From Nymphalis io (lineage: Eukaryota > Arthropoda > Insecta > Lepidoptera > Nymphalidae): 64,000 nucleotides of DNA. Shown here piece by piece: positions 25,401 to 35,467 of this stretch. The translations under genes and the position numbers were made by a program. The notes under the pieces are model-generated. The model worked only from the letters and a program-made list of their open reading frames with translations. It searched no databases and was not told where the DNA came from. The stretch spans positions 10,173,001 through 10,237,000 of the forward strand of contig NC_065889.1 of NCBI RefSeq assembly GCF_905147045.1, read 5' to 3'. Positions within the stretch are counted from its first letter, which is position 1. The number at the start of each line of letters is the position of its first letter.

Positions 25401-25997
25401 AGTTCTCCATGAAGGCTTCCTGACCTCCACAGTCCCATAAATTAAGAACAAGATTGCCAAGAAATCTGACATGCGAATGTTCAACATCAACTAAAAGAAA
25501 ACAAAGTTTTATCATTAACACAAATAAATTATTAAGATGTGTTGTGTATTCATCATTATAGAATGCAATAATCTAACTACACTTAGACATCTAAAAATTA
25601 TATTCACAGTTATAATACCTTATTTATAATGAGTATATTTATTTAACAAGGAGTAGTCTGATAAAGCATTTAAATACTACTTTATCAATTGAAACAGATT
25701 ATTTTTGTTTTTCATATATGTACATATTGTATATAAATGAAACAAAAATCATATCTTATACTATGTAATGGAACAAAGAATAAATTATTTTTCTAATTAG
25801 AATCTCTTACTTGTAGCGCCTAGTCGCCTTGTGTCTCTTGCTATATAGTTGGCAAATATAATGGACCTCATGCTCGTCTTCCCAGAACCACTTTTCCCCA
25901 TCAAGAGCACCTTTAAATGCCATAAAACGAGTCATAAAGAATTTAAAAAATATATAATTAAAAATAATTTCAATGAAAATATTACCTTTTTCTTCAT
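22444..25997 (-). CDS. RagA-B: Rag GTPase A/B (Ras-related GTP-binding protein), 7 exons
   Basis: Minus-strand exons 25997-25986, 25910-25811, 25490-25273, 24771-24605, 24265-24172, 23251-23099 and 22623-22444 join to 924 nt (307 aa, close to the 312-313 aa of fly and human RagA). RagA/B pairs with RagC/D on lysosomes and recruits TORC1 when amino acids are plentiful. The GTPase motifs are G1 GKSGSGKTS (9-17), G3 WDCGGQEAF (56-64) and G4 HKMD (122-125). The C-terminal roadblock-like domain runs from about 190, with the conserved [19 protein letters not shown] stretch. The first exon is only 12 nt (MKKK); the start matches the family N-terminus. A SINE occupies much of intron 3. It is head-to-head with HBS1L. 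Confidence 0.96.
24961..25230 (+). mobile_element. Metulj-like SINE, near full length, in RagA intron 3
   Basis: tRNA-related head gaagccgagatgacccaatgg with a B-box-like gagttcaaacccaggc, then the body (gtgcttaatttgtga, gaggaaacctgcatgtg, cacatgtgtattccacc), ending cccagcagtgggacattcaca. It lies antisense to RagA, about 40 bp from the exon 3 donor. The B box shows descent from a tRNA, not a functional tRNA gene. Confidence 0.9.
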
Positions 25998-26767
25998 GAT
26001 GACAAACTATTGGGTCAGGGTTCAAGATCAGAGCAACTTTTATTACTGGAAATTTCTTTTATCTACTAAAACTTTTGCGATTAGCAATTTATTACTAGTA
26101 CAGCTCTAAGGTACGGTATTGTTTATAAGGACCTTACAGTATGTACTTTCAATGTTTAATGAAAAATTTAAAAAGAAGTGTTAACTGTTACGTTTTAATT
26201 ATTACCCAAATTATATGATTGCGAGTGAAATTGGTACCTAACTATGTTTCTCTGTATGACAATTTTTGACATAATTAATGGAATGTTGTAAGCTTATAGG
26301 CGTTGTAACCTTTTATTAATATACCTACCTACTTACAAAAATATGTAATAACTATTGTCAGTCTGCTATTGAAATTATATATAACTAATAAGTTTTTTTT
26401 TCATATTATTCAAAAAATCCGTATGCAGTCTGGTGTGATTTTTGTATAATATTTAGAAACAAAATTCAAGAAGAAATCGCAGTGATAGAAACCGCAAATT
26501 GCCTTATTAATTATATATAAGCGTAGGTAGGTAGCTAAGTATAGTTAAATAACTTTTAGCCGTTTTAAACAATCCTAATCGCTTTAAATTATGTTGCAAT
26601 TATATTTCTGAACGTAATGTTTTTATCGAAATTTATGGAGTCGAGTCGTACTGTCATTTAATGTCAAAAAGGCAGCAAATTGTTTCGAAGAAACTTCAAG
26701 AAACGTGTGAGAAATAAAAAAATAATTATGACTCAAAACTAAGAATTAACATTTACATCTCGTGAAA
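25998..26767. promoter_or_regulatory. Divergent promoter region of RagA (-) and HBS1L (+)
   Basis: 770 bp between the two start codons, holding both promoters and 5'UTRs. It is AT-rich with no clear TATA box at a sensible distance from either gene. The segment near 26630-26710 (gagtcgagtcgtactgtc, then gtttcgaagaaacttcaag) is the likeliest HBS1L 5' end. No repeat is recognised. Confidence 0.45.
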
Positions 26768-28810
26768 ATGGCTCGCCATCGCAATGTAAGAAATCGCAAC
26801 TATTCTGATGAATATGATTACGATGATGTTTATGGGCACTCTGTTGAAGAGGACAGCTGTTTATCACCAAGTGATACAGCACAATGGATGTATGATCGTT
26901 CTCGAAATCAGCAGGCTATATCGAACTTTTTAGATAACCATAATGATATTCAAGAGGAGGCTGAAGATTTGCCGGAACCTTCAGTTCGAACATTAGATCG
27001 TCGGGAATCAATGGATTTACGTGGCCTTAATTTGAACGAAGACGATGAAGCTAAACTCATGTCCTGTCTGGATGAATTGCGCAATGTTTTAGGTGATACA
27101 ATTCCGGAAAATATATTAGTACAGTCAGTGCTTACTCATAAATTTAATTATAATAAAGCATTGGATGAAATATTGAATAATAAAAGTAAAGATGAAGCTA
27201 AATGCAAGTCACAACCTGCAATACAAGCTGCACCTGCAGTTCTTATTGAACCCATTAAAGCACCAATATTAACAACTGGAGATAAAACACCTAAGGTAAT
27301 TGCTACAAAAATAGAACCAAACAATGTGGCTGTGATCAAAGGCTTTAAAATCGAAGATGAAAATATTAGAAGTAGTCCACAGACACCAAGAGATCAGTCT
27401 CCGGCTACCAGAGATAGAACACCTTCTCGACTTGAACAAGCAGATGAAAATAAAGTGATAATAAAAATAAAAGAAAACAAATGCGATCCAAAGACACAAT
27501 TTCTTAATGAAAGAGGATCTGACAAAGATCATTTGTATATTGTTGTTATAGGTCATGTTGATGCGGGGAAATCTACATTGATGGGTCGAATATTATGTGA
27601 ATTAGGTGAAGTTAGCCAAAGGACATTACATAAGTATGAACAAGAGAGTAAGAAAATTGGGAAACAAAGCTTTATGTACGCCTGGGTATTGGATGAAACT
27701 GGTGAAGAGAGGGTAAGAGGAATTACTATGGATGTAGGGAGGGCCCAATTTGAGACTAAAACAAAGAAAGTAATAATCTTAGATGCACCAGGTCATGCTG
27801 ATTTCATTCCTAACATGATTACAGGTGCAGGTCAAGCTGACGTTGCACTTTTGGTTGTGGATGCAACCAGAGGAGAGTTTGAATCAGGTTTTGAACTTGG
27901 TGGTCAAACTCGAGAACATGCCCTACTTGTCAGATCTCTAGGAGTAAACCAGCTTGCTGTTGCAGTAAATAAATTAGATACAACCAACTGGTCTCAGGAA
28001 AGATTTGATGAAATAACTAAAAAACTTAAAGCTTTTTTGAAACAGGCTGGTTTCAAAGATTCAGATGTCACATTTGTACCATGTTCAGGTTTAACTGGGG
28101 AGAACTTAGTCAAAAATTCAATGGAGCCTGAATTACTGAAATGGTATAGTGGACCTAGCTTACTTGAAGTTATAGATAAATTCAATGTACCTCAAAGACT
28201 TGTATCAAAACCCTTACGCATGTCTGTCAATGATGTATTTAAAGGAACTGGTTCTGGTTTTTGTGTTGGTGGTCGTATTGAAAATGGTGTCATAAATAAG
28301 GGTGATAAAGTTTTGGTCTGTCCTTCAAAGGAAATAGCTGAGGTTCGTAGTTTAAGTATAAATGACTTGGTTAGTAACGTAGCATTTGCAGGTGACCAAG
28401 TAAGCGTAACTCTGTCTGGAGTTGAAATGCAGAATGTTTCCATTGGTTATATATTAAGCGACCCAATTCAACAAGTGCCAGTAACCTCAAGATTCGAAGC
28501 TAGATTAGTTGTTTTCAATGTTAAAGTTCCTATAACCAAAGGCTTTCCCGTTCTTATTCATCATCAATCTTTGGTAGAGTCTGCAAATATTGTTAAAATA
28601 AAGGCATTACTTAATAAAAGTACTGGAGAAGTATTGAAAAAAAAGCCTAGGTGTCTTGGTAACAATTCAGTAGCAGTAGTGGATATTGAAGTTTGCAGGC
28701 CAATTTGCATTGAGAGATACAAGGATGTAAAGGAGCTTGGGCGAGTAATGTTACGTGTTGCCGGAGTCACAATAGCAGCTGGTCTTGTAACAGATATTTT
28801 TACAACTTGA
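26768..28810 (+). CDS. HBS1: HBS1-like ribosome-rescue GTPase, intronless CDS
   Basis: One 680-codon frame. HBS1 with Pelota/Dom34 recognises ribosomes stalled at the ends of, or within, mRNA and promotes subunit splitting for no-go and non-stop decay. The N-terminus carries the HBS1_N signature YDDVYGHSVEEDSCLSPS and a helical domain near 90-140 (MSCLDELRNVLGDTIPENIL). After a polar linker the EF-Tu-type GTPase starts at about 255: G1 GHVDAGKST (262-270), G2 region RGITMDVG, G3 DAPGHADF (339-346) and G4 NKLD (401-404). Beta-barrel domains II and III follow and end LGRVMLRVAGVTIAAGLV. eRF3 and EF-1A are the nearest relatives, and the N-terminal domain decides for HBS1. The ATG at 26768 is the first good start. 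The lack of introns contrasts with its neighbours. Confidence 0.96.
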   Translation: MARHRNVRNRNYSDEYDYDDVYGHSVEEDSCLSPSDTAQWMYDRSRNQQAISNFLDNHNDIQEEAEDLPEPSVRTLDRRESMDLRGLNLNEDDEAKLMSCLDELRNVLGDTIPENILVQSVLTHKFNYNKALDEILNNKSKDEAKCKSQPAIQAAPAVLIEPIKAPILTTGDKTPKVIATKIEPNNVAVIKGFKIEDENIRSSPQTPRDQSPATRDRTPSRLEQADENKVIIKIKENKCDPKTQFLNERGSDKDHLYIVVIGHVDAGKSTLMGRILCELGEVSQRTLHKYEQESKKIGKQSFMYAWVLDETGEERVRGITMDVGRAQFETKTKKVIILDAPGHADFIPNMITGAGQADVALLVVDATRGEFESGFELGGQTREHALLVRSLGVNQLAVAVNKLDTTNWSQERFDEITKKLKAFLKQAGFKDSDVTFVPCSGLTGENLVKNSMEPELLKWYSGPSLLEVIDKFNVPQRLVSKPLRMSVNDVFKGTGSGFCVGGRIENGVINKGDKVLVCPSKEIAEVRSLSINDLVSNVAFAGDQVSVTLSGVEMQNVSIGYILSDPIQQVPVTSRFEARLVVFNVKVPITKGFPVLIHHQSLVESANIVKIKALLNKSTGEVLKKKPRCLGNNSVAVVDIEVCRPICIERYKDVKELGRVMLRVAGVTIAAGLVTDIFTT

Positions 28811-29007
28811 TTGATCTGATAATAATAATTAAAATGGCTTCTAATATCGACATTATTTTGTAGCTAAACTTGTGCCCATAATTCAGGTGCTAGGAGTTTT
28901 CAATAGATACACCTGAATATTTTTTGTACAATAATGTGTTGTGCTACACATAAAGAAAATGGTTATAATTATTGCTAAATAGTATGTTTATTTATATACA
29001 TAATACA

Positions 29008-29013
29008 AATAAA
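29008..29013 (+). terminator. HBS1L polyadenylation signal AATAAA
   Basis: AATAAA about 200 bp after the HBS1L stop, followed by T/G-rich sequence (gatatcttgttggttgag) of the kind found downstream of cleavage sites. Confidence 0.6.
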
Positions 29014-29153
29014 TATTGATATCTTGTTGGTTGAGTTTTATTTAATTTTTTTGTTGGTTTTTTTTTGCCTGATGGATGATTAAGCCTGATCCTTAATTAT
29101 TATTTACTCAGAAATCGATTTTCATAAAGAAACTTTAATAATAATAATAAGAT

Positions 29154-29207
29154 AATTTATTTTATCTGTTAATAATAACGAGTTATCGTTAACAGATATA
29201 ATAAATT
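29154..29207. repeat. Inverted repeat, 19-bp arms
   Basis: Arms 29154-29172 and 29189-29207 pair with one mismatch across a 16-nt spacer that is itself partly palindromic (ataacgagttat). It lies about 140 bp after the HBS1L poly(A) signal. It could be a foldback-element remnant or a secondary structure. Confidence 0.6.
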
Positions 29208-30059
29208 GTCTATACTTCTACTAGTTTCCACGCTTTTTACAATAAGGAAAAAATATAGATACATGTATGTTTTCAAGAAAGTTTGTGTCGAGTATCTATG
29301 AAAAAACATTTTTTCAGGATTTTTTTCTATATTGGGAAAAAATGTATTGTGGTTTTGTCTGTTTATATTCTGTATAGTGTATTTGGTGTGCTAATAGGCG
29401 GTGCTAAACGTTTTCAGATAGCACCATTAAATTATGTAACAAAATATTATATTAAGAAGCATCTGCAAGCACAGGATTACTTAGACTGCTCAGTTATTTA
29501 GTATATTGCAATGATTTTCAAATAATAGGCCTATATAGATTTATAAAAACATCTCCAAAGCTATGGTTTCCCATTTAAATTAATATTATGTCTGTATCAT
29601 TTTGGTTTCGTTTCATTTTTCATTATTTACGTTTTGCCTATTAATTATAATAATTACGTAATGTTACTATGATAAAGTTTGATAACCCCCACAATTTGGA
29701 AAATATGCGCAATATAATAATTATATGTATTAAATGAATTATACTGAAATTTATATGGAACTTGAAAAAGTACAATTGATACAGAAAATTAATATGAAAT
29801 GGGCCTATCGAGTCGAAATAAAAGTTATCTAAAACTTAATCCCTACCTAAATTCTTTCCCGCCCAATGAAAGGACAGAAAAAACTTTTTGTGACAAACAA
29901 ACATCAACGCGGGTTAAGCTGCGTATAAGCTATCAATAATAGGTATCATATATATATATATAATAAATCTGTAACTTATCGTTGTCTGTACATGAAAGAT
30001 ATATGAGTAAATCTATTACTAGGTGCCTTTATAAACGTAATAGAACCCAAAACAATGAT
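29208..30059. other. AT-rich stretch, no gene seen
   Basis: A 72-codon frame at 29283-29501 has no family resemblance and lacks a conserved start context. Nothing else is visible apart from a short TA run near 29950. Confidence 0.4.
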
Positions 30060-31203
30060 CGTTAGAATGTTTATCTGTTTGTCTGTGTGTTTGTGCGCGC
30101 CAATTTTAGAAACGGCTTACCGTATTTGGTTTTGGCTTGCGGTTTTCACTTATGTATTGTGGCAAATTTCACTTAAAATTTAGTGTTTGTTTTATATCAA
30201 TCGGTTCATAAATAAAAAAAGTTATGTCTTTTTAAAAAGTCATGTCGAACATTTATTCGATAAAAATGCTATAAAATAACTGTTTAATTGAATTGGCTGA
30301 AACTTTAGCTACCTTGTATGATAGCTTGTTAAATGATGAGGATTGAAAGTTTATAGAAACAAAACAAAGTTAAAAAATGGACAGCTTCTGAAATCGTCCA
30401 TTTTTTTATTTAGAATTTTCCAATGTAAGTTGAGCTCAGATTTAAATAATCAATAATAATAAATAGGAGTCAGCTTATACTGGACGTACGTCCTACCTAC
30501 CTACAATTAGTGATTAAGGAGATTTATAAATATTTCATATTAATAGTATTTTTAATTTATGTTATTTTGTTTTCTCATATTTCATTTATTTTGTTATAAA
30601 TTTTAATATTTTTAAGTTGGCGACATGGGTGCCAATTCTACTAATATATAACGATTACGATACGTTCCCGATTCAATTCCAATCCAAATTTGATTATTCT
30701 ATATTTATTCGGATCGGAACCGAACCGATATGGTGTTAACATATACCGTTGTGTCAATCCCAAACTTAATTGTTAGCTTTTATGCCAATAGTCAATAATT
30801 ATATAAAATTATAGGAAAACGGATAAACGGCAACGATTCGAACGTCTTTTTTTAAAAAGGCGATTTTATTTGCAGCGGAAGTACGTATATCGGAAACGCA
30901 CGGCGCTCCCTTGTAACAGGGACCTGGTAAACCTCTGTCTCTATTCATTTGTAATATATTTTGTCAGTTTAGGAAAGTAGCTTATTAAAAATACTAAATA
31001 TTATTTTAAAAAAAGCACAGGGATAGACATTCAAGTATGTCGGAATAGATTTAAGGGTTATTATTACACATTGCCATACAATTGGCCTATATAGATCCGT
31101 GTGCGGCGAAATAAAACTAAAAATGTTGTATATACTAAAATATTATAAGTCTGCTCTTAGTTATTTCTTTAAGTAATACGCGGGTGAAACCGCGGGCGCA
31201 GCT
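30060..31203 (+). mobile_element. Helitron-like non-autonomous element or composite, 3' end defined
   Basis: The right end has a GC hairpin (acgcgggtgaaaccgcggg, near 31178) followed by gcgcagCTAG and then T, matching the rule that Helitrons end in a hairpin plus CTRR before T. Upstream phrases gttagaatgtttatctgtttgtctgtgtg and caatcggttcataaataaaaaaag are typical of old lepidopteran Helitron-like repeats (from memory). The left border is not defined and is a guess. No Rep/helicase coding is present. Confidence 0.45.
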
Positions 31204-31900
31204 AGTAGAAATAATGTAACTAATAAAATTGGTTATATTATATATTCTTACATAAGAAAAATGTCGAAATGAGAAACGGTTTGTTTTTTAGTATTTCTTA
31301 GGCAATACTTGGAAAGTTATATGGATAAGGAGCGTTTGATAGATGGAGACGATTTCCGTTTGTTCATGGCAAAAAACTTCGTTAATGTAGCGTCTCTTTG
31401 TATAACAAAAAATATGTTTTTCCTTTACTTTCTTTATTTCAGTGTTTCAGTATGACGCGATAGCGAATCAGGACAAGCGTCGAGAGTGTTTCGAAATTTA
31501 ATTTCCTTTCCATTTCCCAACATATGGCGTTCAGTATTTAGAAACACTGTACAGGTCTTCCGTATAGTCATTTTAAGAGATTTTGGAAAAGTTTGATTTT
31601 ACCGAATCATGAAGAATACAAGATATTTATTAAATTATTTTAAAGTCGTTAGTCGTTAGTAATCGTTAAGCAAAGACATTTTCCTCCGAAGAGCCGTGGC
31701 TACTACGTATTATGAAAGATTTAAAATAAGTCAGGAAGTAAACGCCTGATATAAATTTAGTGCAAATGTTGTTAAATTTAAATTGATGTACACAAATTAA
31801 AATTTATTATATAATGTTTTTATCTATTAAATAGAAATAAATAAATATTTAATTTATCTCGAAAACGGCTCTCACGATTGACTCGCATTTTGTATTAAGA
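31204..31900. other. Intergenic DNA, no feature seen
   Basis: Unique-looking AT-rich sequence between the Helitron-like end and the family A repeat. There is no open frame worth reporting. Confidence 0.4.
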
Positions 31901-32203
31901 TTTTTTTTTTTTTTTTTATAGAATAGGAAGGTGGACGAGCATATGGACCACCTGATGGTAAGTGGTCACCAAACGCTCTTAGACATTGGCATTGTAAGAA
32001 ATGTCAACCATCGCTTATAGCCAATGCGCCACCAACCTTGGGAACTAAGATTTTATGTCCCTTGTGCCTGTAATTACACTGGCTCACTCACCCTTCAAAC
32101 CGGAACACAACAATATCAAGTATTGCTGTTTTGCGGTAGAATATCTGATGAGTGGGTGGTACCTACCCAGACGAGCTTGCACAAAGCCCTACCACCAGTA
32201 AAA
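31901..32203 (-). repeat. Poly(A)-tailed interspersed repeat, family A, copy 2
   Basis: The most complete copy in plus-strand view: T-run at 31901-31917, then the gaataggaaggtggacgagc, cacctgatggtaagtggt, gccaatgcgccaccaacc and gtagaatatctgatgagtgg blocks, ending ccctaccaccagtaaa. The real element reads on the minus strand and finishes in poly(A). A 92-codon open frame across it is accidental. Confidence 0.9.
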
Positions 32204-33071
32204 GATAAGGTTTATTTCCTGGAAAAACGTTATTTTCTGTATATTATAGCCAAACGAAGCAAGCGGTATAAGGCGGTGGGACAGGCGAACATAATATGCT
32301 AAGATGTCAGTTGTCACGTTGGAAATATTTTAAAATACCTTTAGTTCTGGCTATAACGGCCATGTACAGAATGTATTACGAACTCAAAAGTTAAGGTGTG
32401 TGTAATGTATAGTAAAAATTTATAATAGAGAATAATTGCCTTTTTAGCCAAAATGATTTACTGGTCATAACAAGTGGCACTACTGAGTTAAGTACATTAA
32501 AGTGCATGAAGCTAAAGCTTAAGTTACTAGTTTAGAATATAAGATACATTACTAGGGAGGAGGTTATGAATTAAGTATGAGCTTTTTGTATATTTGCGCA
32601 TAAGAGTTAAATACGACTCGATTTGGGTCGTATTTTAATATGCGACACCTAATTAAGCTATTCACTTTATTACACATATTGTATTAGCTTCTTTTAGTTA
32701 TTAGACAAATATTCGAAAGAAGTTGCTCAAAGTTATCCATAAAAGAAGGTTATTATTATTAATGACGTAAATGATCCTATCTTATATTAATAAAGTAATG
32801 AAAGTTGATCGCTTAACTTAACAAACTGATTTATTTTCTATCATTATATAATATTTATTTACATATGCGTTAATTAAGGCAGCTTTACGTCGACGGTTTT
32901 ACGTAGAAAATTAAGCCGTATTTAATTAACCCTTTCGCAGAACAATATGTTTAAATGTTTGCCGTGTTACCAACATTAAACTAATTAAAAATTAAAGTAC
33001 TTGTTACGTATCAAAATGTAATAATACTTAATTAATTTCGTATTTAATTTAATGTTTTATTGAAGCTGATT
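32204..33071. other. Intergenic DNA, no gene seen
   Basis: AT-rich, no coding frame or repeat recognised. Confidence 0.4.
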
Positions 33072-33109
33072 AATTCAACTACCTACATATATATGTAGGT
33101 AGTTGAATT
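33072..33109. repeat. Perfect 38-bp palindrome
   Basis: Arms 33072-33090 (aattcaactacctacatat) and 33091-33109 are exact reverse complements with no spacer. AT-rich direct repeats follow (taatatatttaatttt). The origin is unknown: a foldback remnant or a replication-generated palindrome. Confidence 0.9.
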
Positions 33110-33177
33110 TTAATATATTTAATTTTAATTTAATATATTTTAATTTTAATATATATTAAAATGCAATCTAAAGGAAT

Positions 33178-33285
33178 GTCACCATCATCATCATATCAGC
33201 CGAAAGACGTCCACTGCTGGACAAAGGCCGCCCCCAAGGATTTCCACGTTGGCCGATCTTGCGCTGCCCGCATCCAACGTAAAAG
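33178..33285 (-). mobile_element. RTE-type LINE 3' remnant
   Basis: catcatcatcatatcagcc followed by gacgtccactgctggacaaagg and ggccgatcttgcgctgccc. This is the reverse complement of the 3' end of a widespread arthropod RTE/BovB-like LINE whose last codons read CPAVDVFRL-like sequence (from memory). It is related to, but not the same subfamily as, the full-length LINE at 35479. Confidence 0.6.
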
Positions 33286-33552
33286 GAATGTAAAAATGTG
33301 TAACCTAAAATATTATCTTGTATGTAGTTAGTTCTGTAAATTTCATACTTTTCTATTAAGCTGATAATGATTATTTATATGTAGTAATCACTAATAATAT
33401 ATAGTCTATATAAATAAAACCACTTACCATTTCCCTGGATTCATAAGATCTTATAAAAATACTTTAATATGCCAGGAGTGTATTTTTTGTTAAGGAAATA
33501 CCATAAGGCATGATTGAAGAAGTTCTAAATCTAAGGGAACTATTTCTTAACT
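33286..33552. other. Intergenic DNA, no feature seen
   Basis: Unique-looking AT-rich sequence with no coding potential. Confidence 0.4.
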
Positions 33553-33908
33553 AATAATAATAATGTCCTCCAAACTGTTTTCGGCCACGGCGGCCAAGCT
33601 CAAGAGAGATTAGCCAACTGCGCTGGAGATATTATAGTGCACAAGTGCGTGCGCAAACACAGAAGCACTTTCTACCGCCGATAGGCAATCCGAAACGACC
33701 AGAAAGAGTTCAGGCGCAGGACCAACAGCTTTCCGTGCTTTCCGAGACACAGAAGTGTACACACTTCCAACTTTCATACTTCGGGCTGCTACTGAGAATT
33801 TTCTGGCAGAAAAACCCAATATTTTTTTATTGGTCCGACCTGGGAATTGAACCTTGGATCTCCGGGTCTGCGGCCTTACATCTAGCCACTAGACCAACTA
33901 GGCAGTCA
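33553..33908 (-). mobile_element. tRNA-derived SINE, family 2, full-length copy
   Basis: Read on the minus strand it starts gactgcctagttggtctagtgg, with the A-box TGGTCTAGTGG and a B-box-like ggttcaattcccagg, and continues through cagcccgaagtatgaaag and the GTGTTTGCGCACGC block to tggaggacatt(att)n. The same family recurs at 51664-52010, 54866-55196, 58262-58450 and 60771-60992. The tRNA-like head marks pol III ancestry; it is not a tRNA gene. Confidence 0.9.
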
Positions 33909-34023
33909 GTCATTTCTTACCTATTACGTTAACAGAGTTGAATCTTAACAGATATTTGTACACATTTCAATATACACGTTGAAATGCCTCGGATTTGGCT
34001 CCCCTACGCCTATGGAAATTGCT

Positions 34024-34669
34024 CTACTGCCTTTTAATAATCGGAATTTGTATACGAGTATTTTTTTGTGAAGTACATGGATACACGACTACTAAAAAAA
34101 GGTTTTGTCGCCTTCTCAATTTTGCCGCCTTAGGCTTGGGTCTACTCGGCCTGTAGGGAAATCTGCCCCCGTACAGCAAACAAACTTGGTTTACAAATAA
34201 AAATACCAATTCAAAAAAATGTGAAATAATGAAAATAGTAATACTACAGTAATTAGTTTTAATAAATGTATGACAGTGTCAACAAGTAAAATATATACTC
34301 AATTTTCTTTTTTGATTTCTCAGAAACAGTAATTTCGTAGATTACTCGGTAGTCAAAGCGACGAACTACATTTTCATGTTGAGGAATCTCATTTTGTCAG
34401 CTTTTATTCCATTTGCCGCGTGTATGCTCTGTATGCCCGAGTTGAGGATAAAATGAGAACATCGAGATGTAACTTTGTCTGCAACTGCGGAGTTTCGTTT
34501 CACAGTGAGGATAGAATTATAAAAGAAAATTATGTTCCATTTTGGTAATGTAAATTTTGGTATGATTATTTTTTTATGTTTTTCAATATCGTTATATTTT
34601 AATATTTTATTCAAGTGTTATTAAAAAAAGCGACTAAAACTCAATGTTAAATATAAAAGCAAAGTAGCA
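34024..34669. other. Intergenic DNA, no gene seen
   Basis: Includes a somewhat GC-richer stretch 34100-34180 (gtcgccttctcaattttgcc). Short minus-strand open frames here match nothing I recognise. Confidence 0.35.
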
Positions 34670-34895
34670 ACCTGAAAATCCCACAGCTGGGCTAAGTAAT
34701 CCTTTCATTGTGAGGGGAAGGTTGGGAGTATATTCCGCCATGTTGCTTCAATGCGGGTTGGTTGGTGGAAACGCATGCAGATTCTTATCCGAAACATGCA
34801 GGTTTCCTGACGATGTTTTCGTAAGTTTATACAAACAAATTAAGCACATAAAAATTCAGTGGTGTTTGCCTGAGCTTAAATCCAATATCTTCGGC
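34670..34895 (-). mobile_element. Metulj-like SINE, diverged, nearly full length
   Basis: Minus-strand copy with cctgaaaatcccacagctggg, caatgcgggttggttggtgg, gaaacatgcaggtttcctga, acaaattaagcacataaaaa and a decayed B box. Substitutions and a small duplication (ggttggttgg) show age. Confidence 0.85.
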
Positions 34896-35467
34896 TTAAT
34901 ACAGTAACATAATTATATTTTACTCTGCAATGATATAACGATAAGGTTATTTTCACAACAAGGGATGCTTAATTTAGTGACGACCATTGTGTCGTTATAT
35001 TATCCGAAATGTATTTCAACGCTACTGGTTCAACTACACAGGTTAATCGTGTGTGCTCTCTGTACACTGGCGATAATTGCATTTACTCGCAAAGGCTGTA
35101 CAGTACAATTAAGCTGAGTGTGCATGTGCGATGCACTGCGACGGACAGGATGTCTGTCAGCAGCGCGGCTCGGTGGACACAATGCTTATATTATGTTGCC
35201 TATATAATGCATAGCGTGATAAATTTGAGAATACAAAGCATTGTTTGTAGTACATTAAATAATAAAAGTTATTATTTCAAAAATATGTAAGTACTCGGTT
35301 TAATATTTTGCATACTTTTGTTAAAAATAAGGATTGTTAGTATTACTATAGCGATACATAGGTACCTACTTATAAAGATGGCGTCTAATGAATAGCTTTC
35401 GTAACTTTTCGTATATTGAGCAATATAATTTTAAGTTCAATATTTAACTTTATTTAATCTATTTTTT
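34896..35467. other. Intergenic DNA next to the LINE insertion
   Basis: A GC-richer patch at 35010-35200 has a 93-codon frame (35009-35290) with no recognisable domain and no splice context. Otherwise AT-rich. Confidence 0.35.

Noticed and set aside
32024..32302. 92-codon frame
   Set aside because: Lies across the family A repeat; the same frame occurs in other copies of that repeat with stops.
35009..35290. 93-codon frame in a GC-richer patch
   Set aside because: No recognisable homology and no conserved start or splice context.
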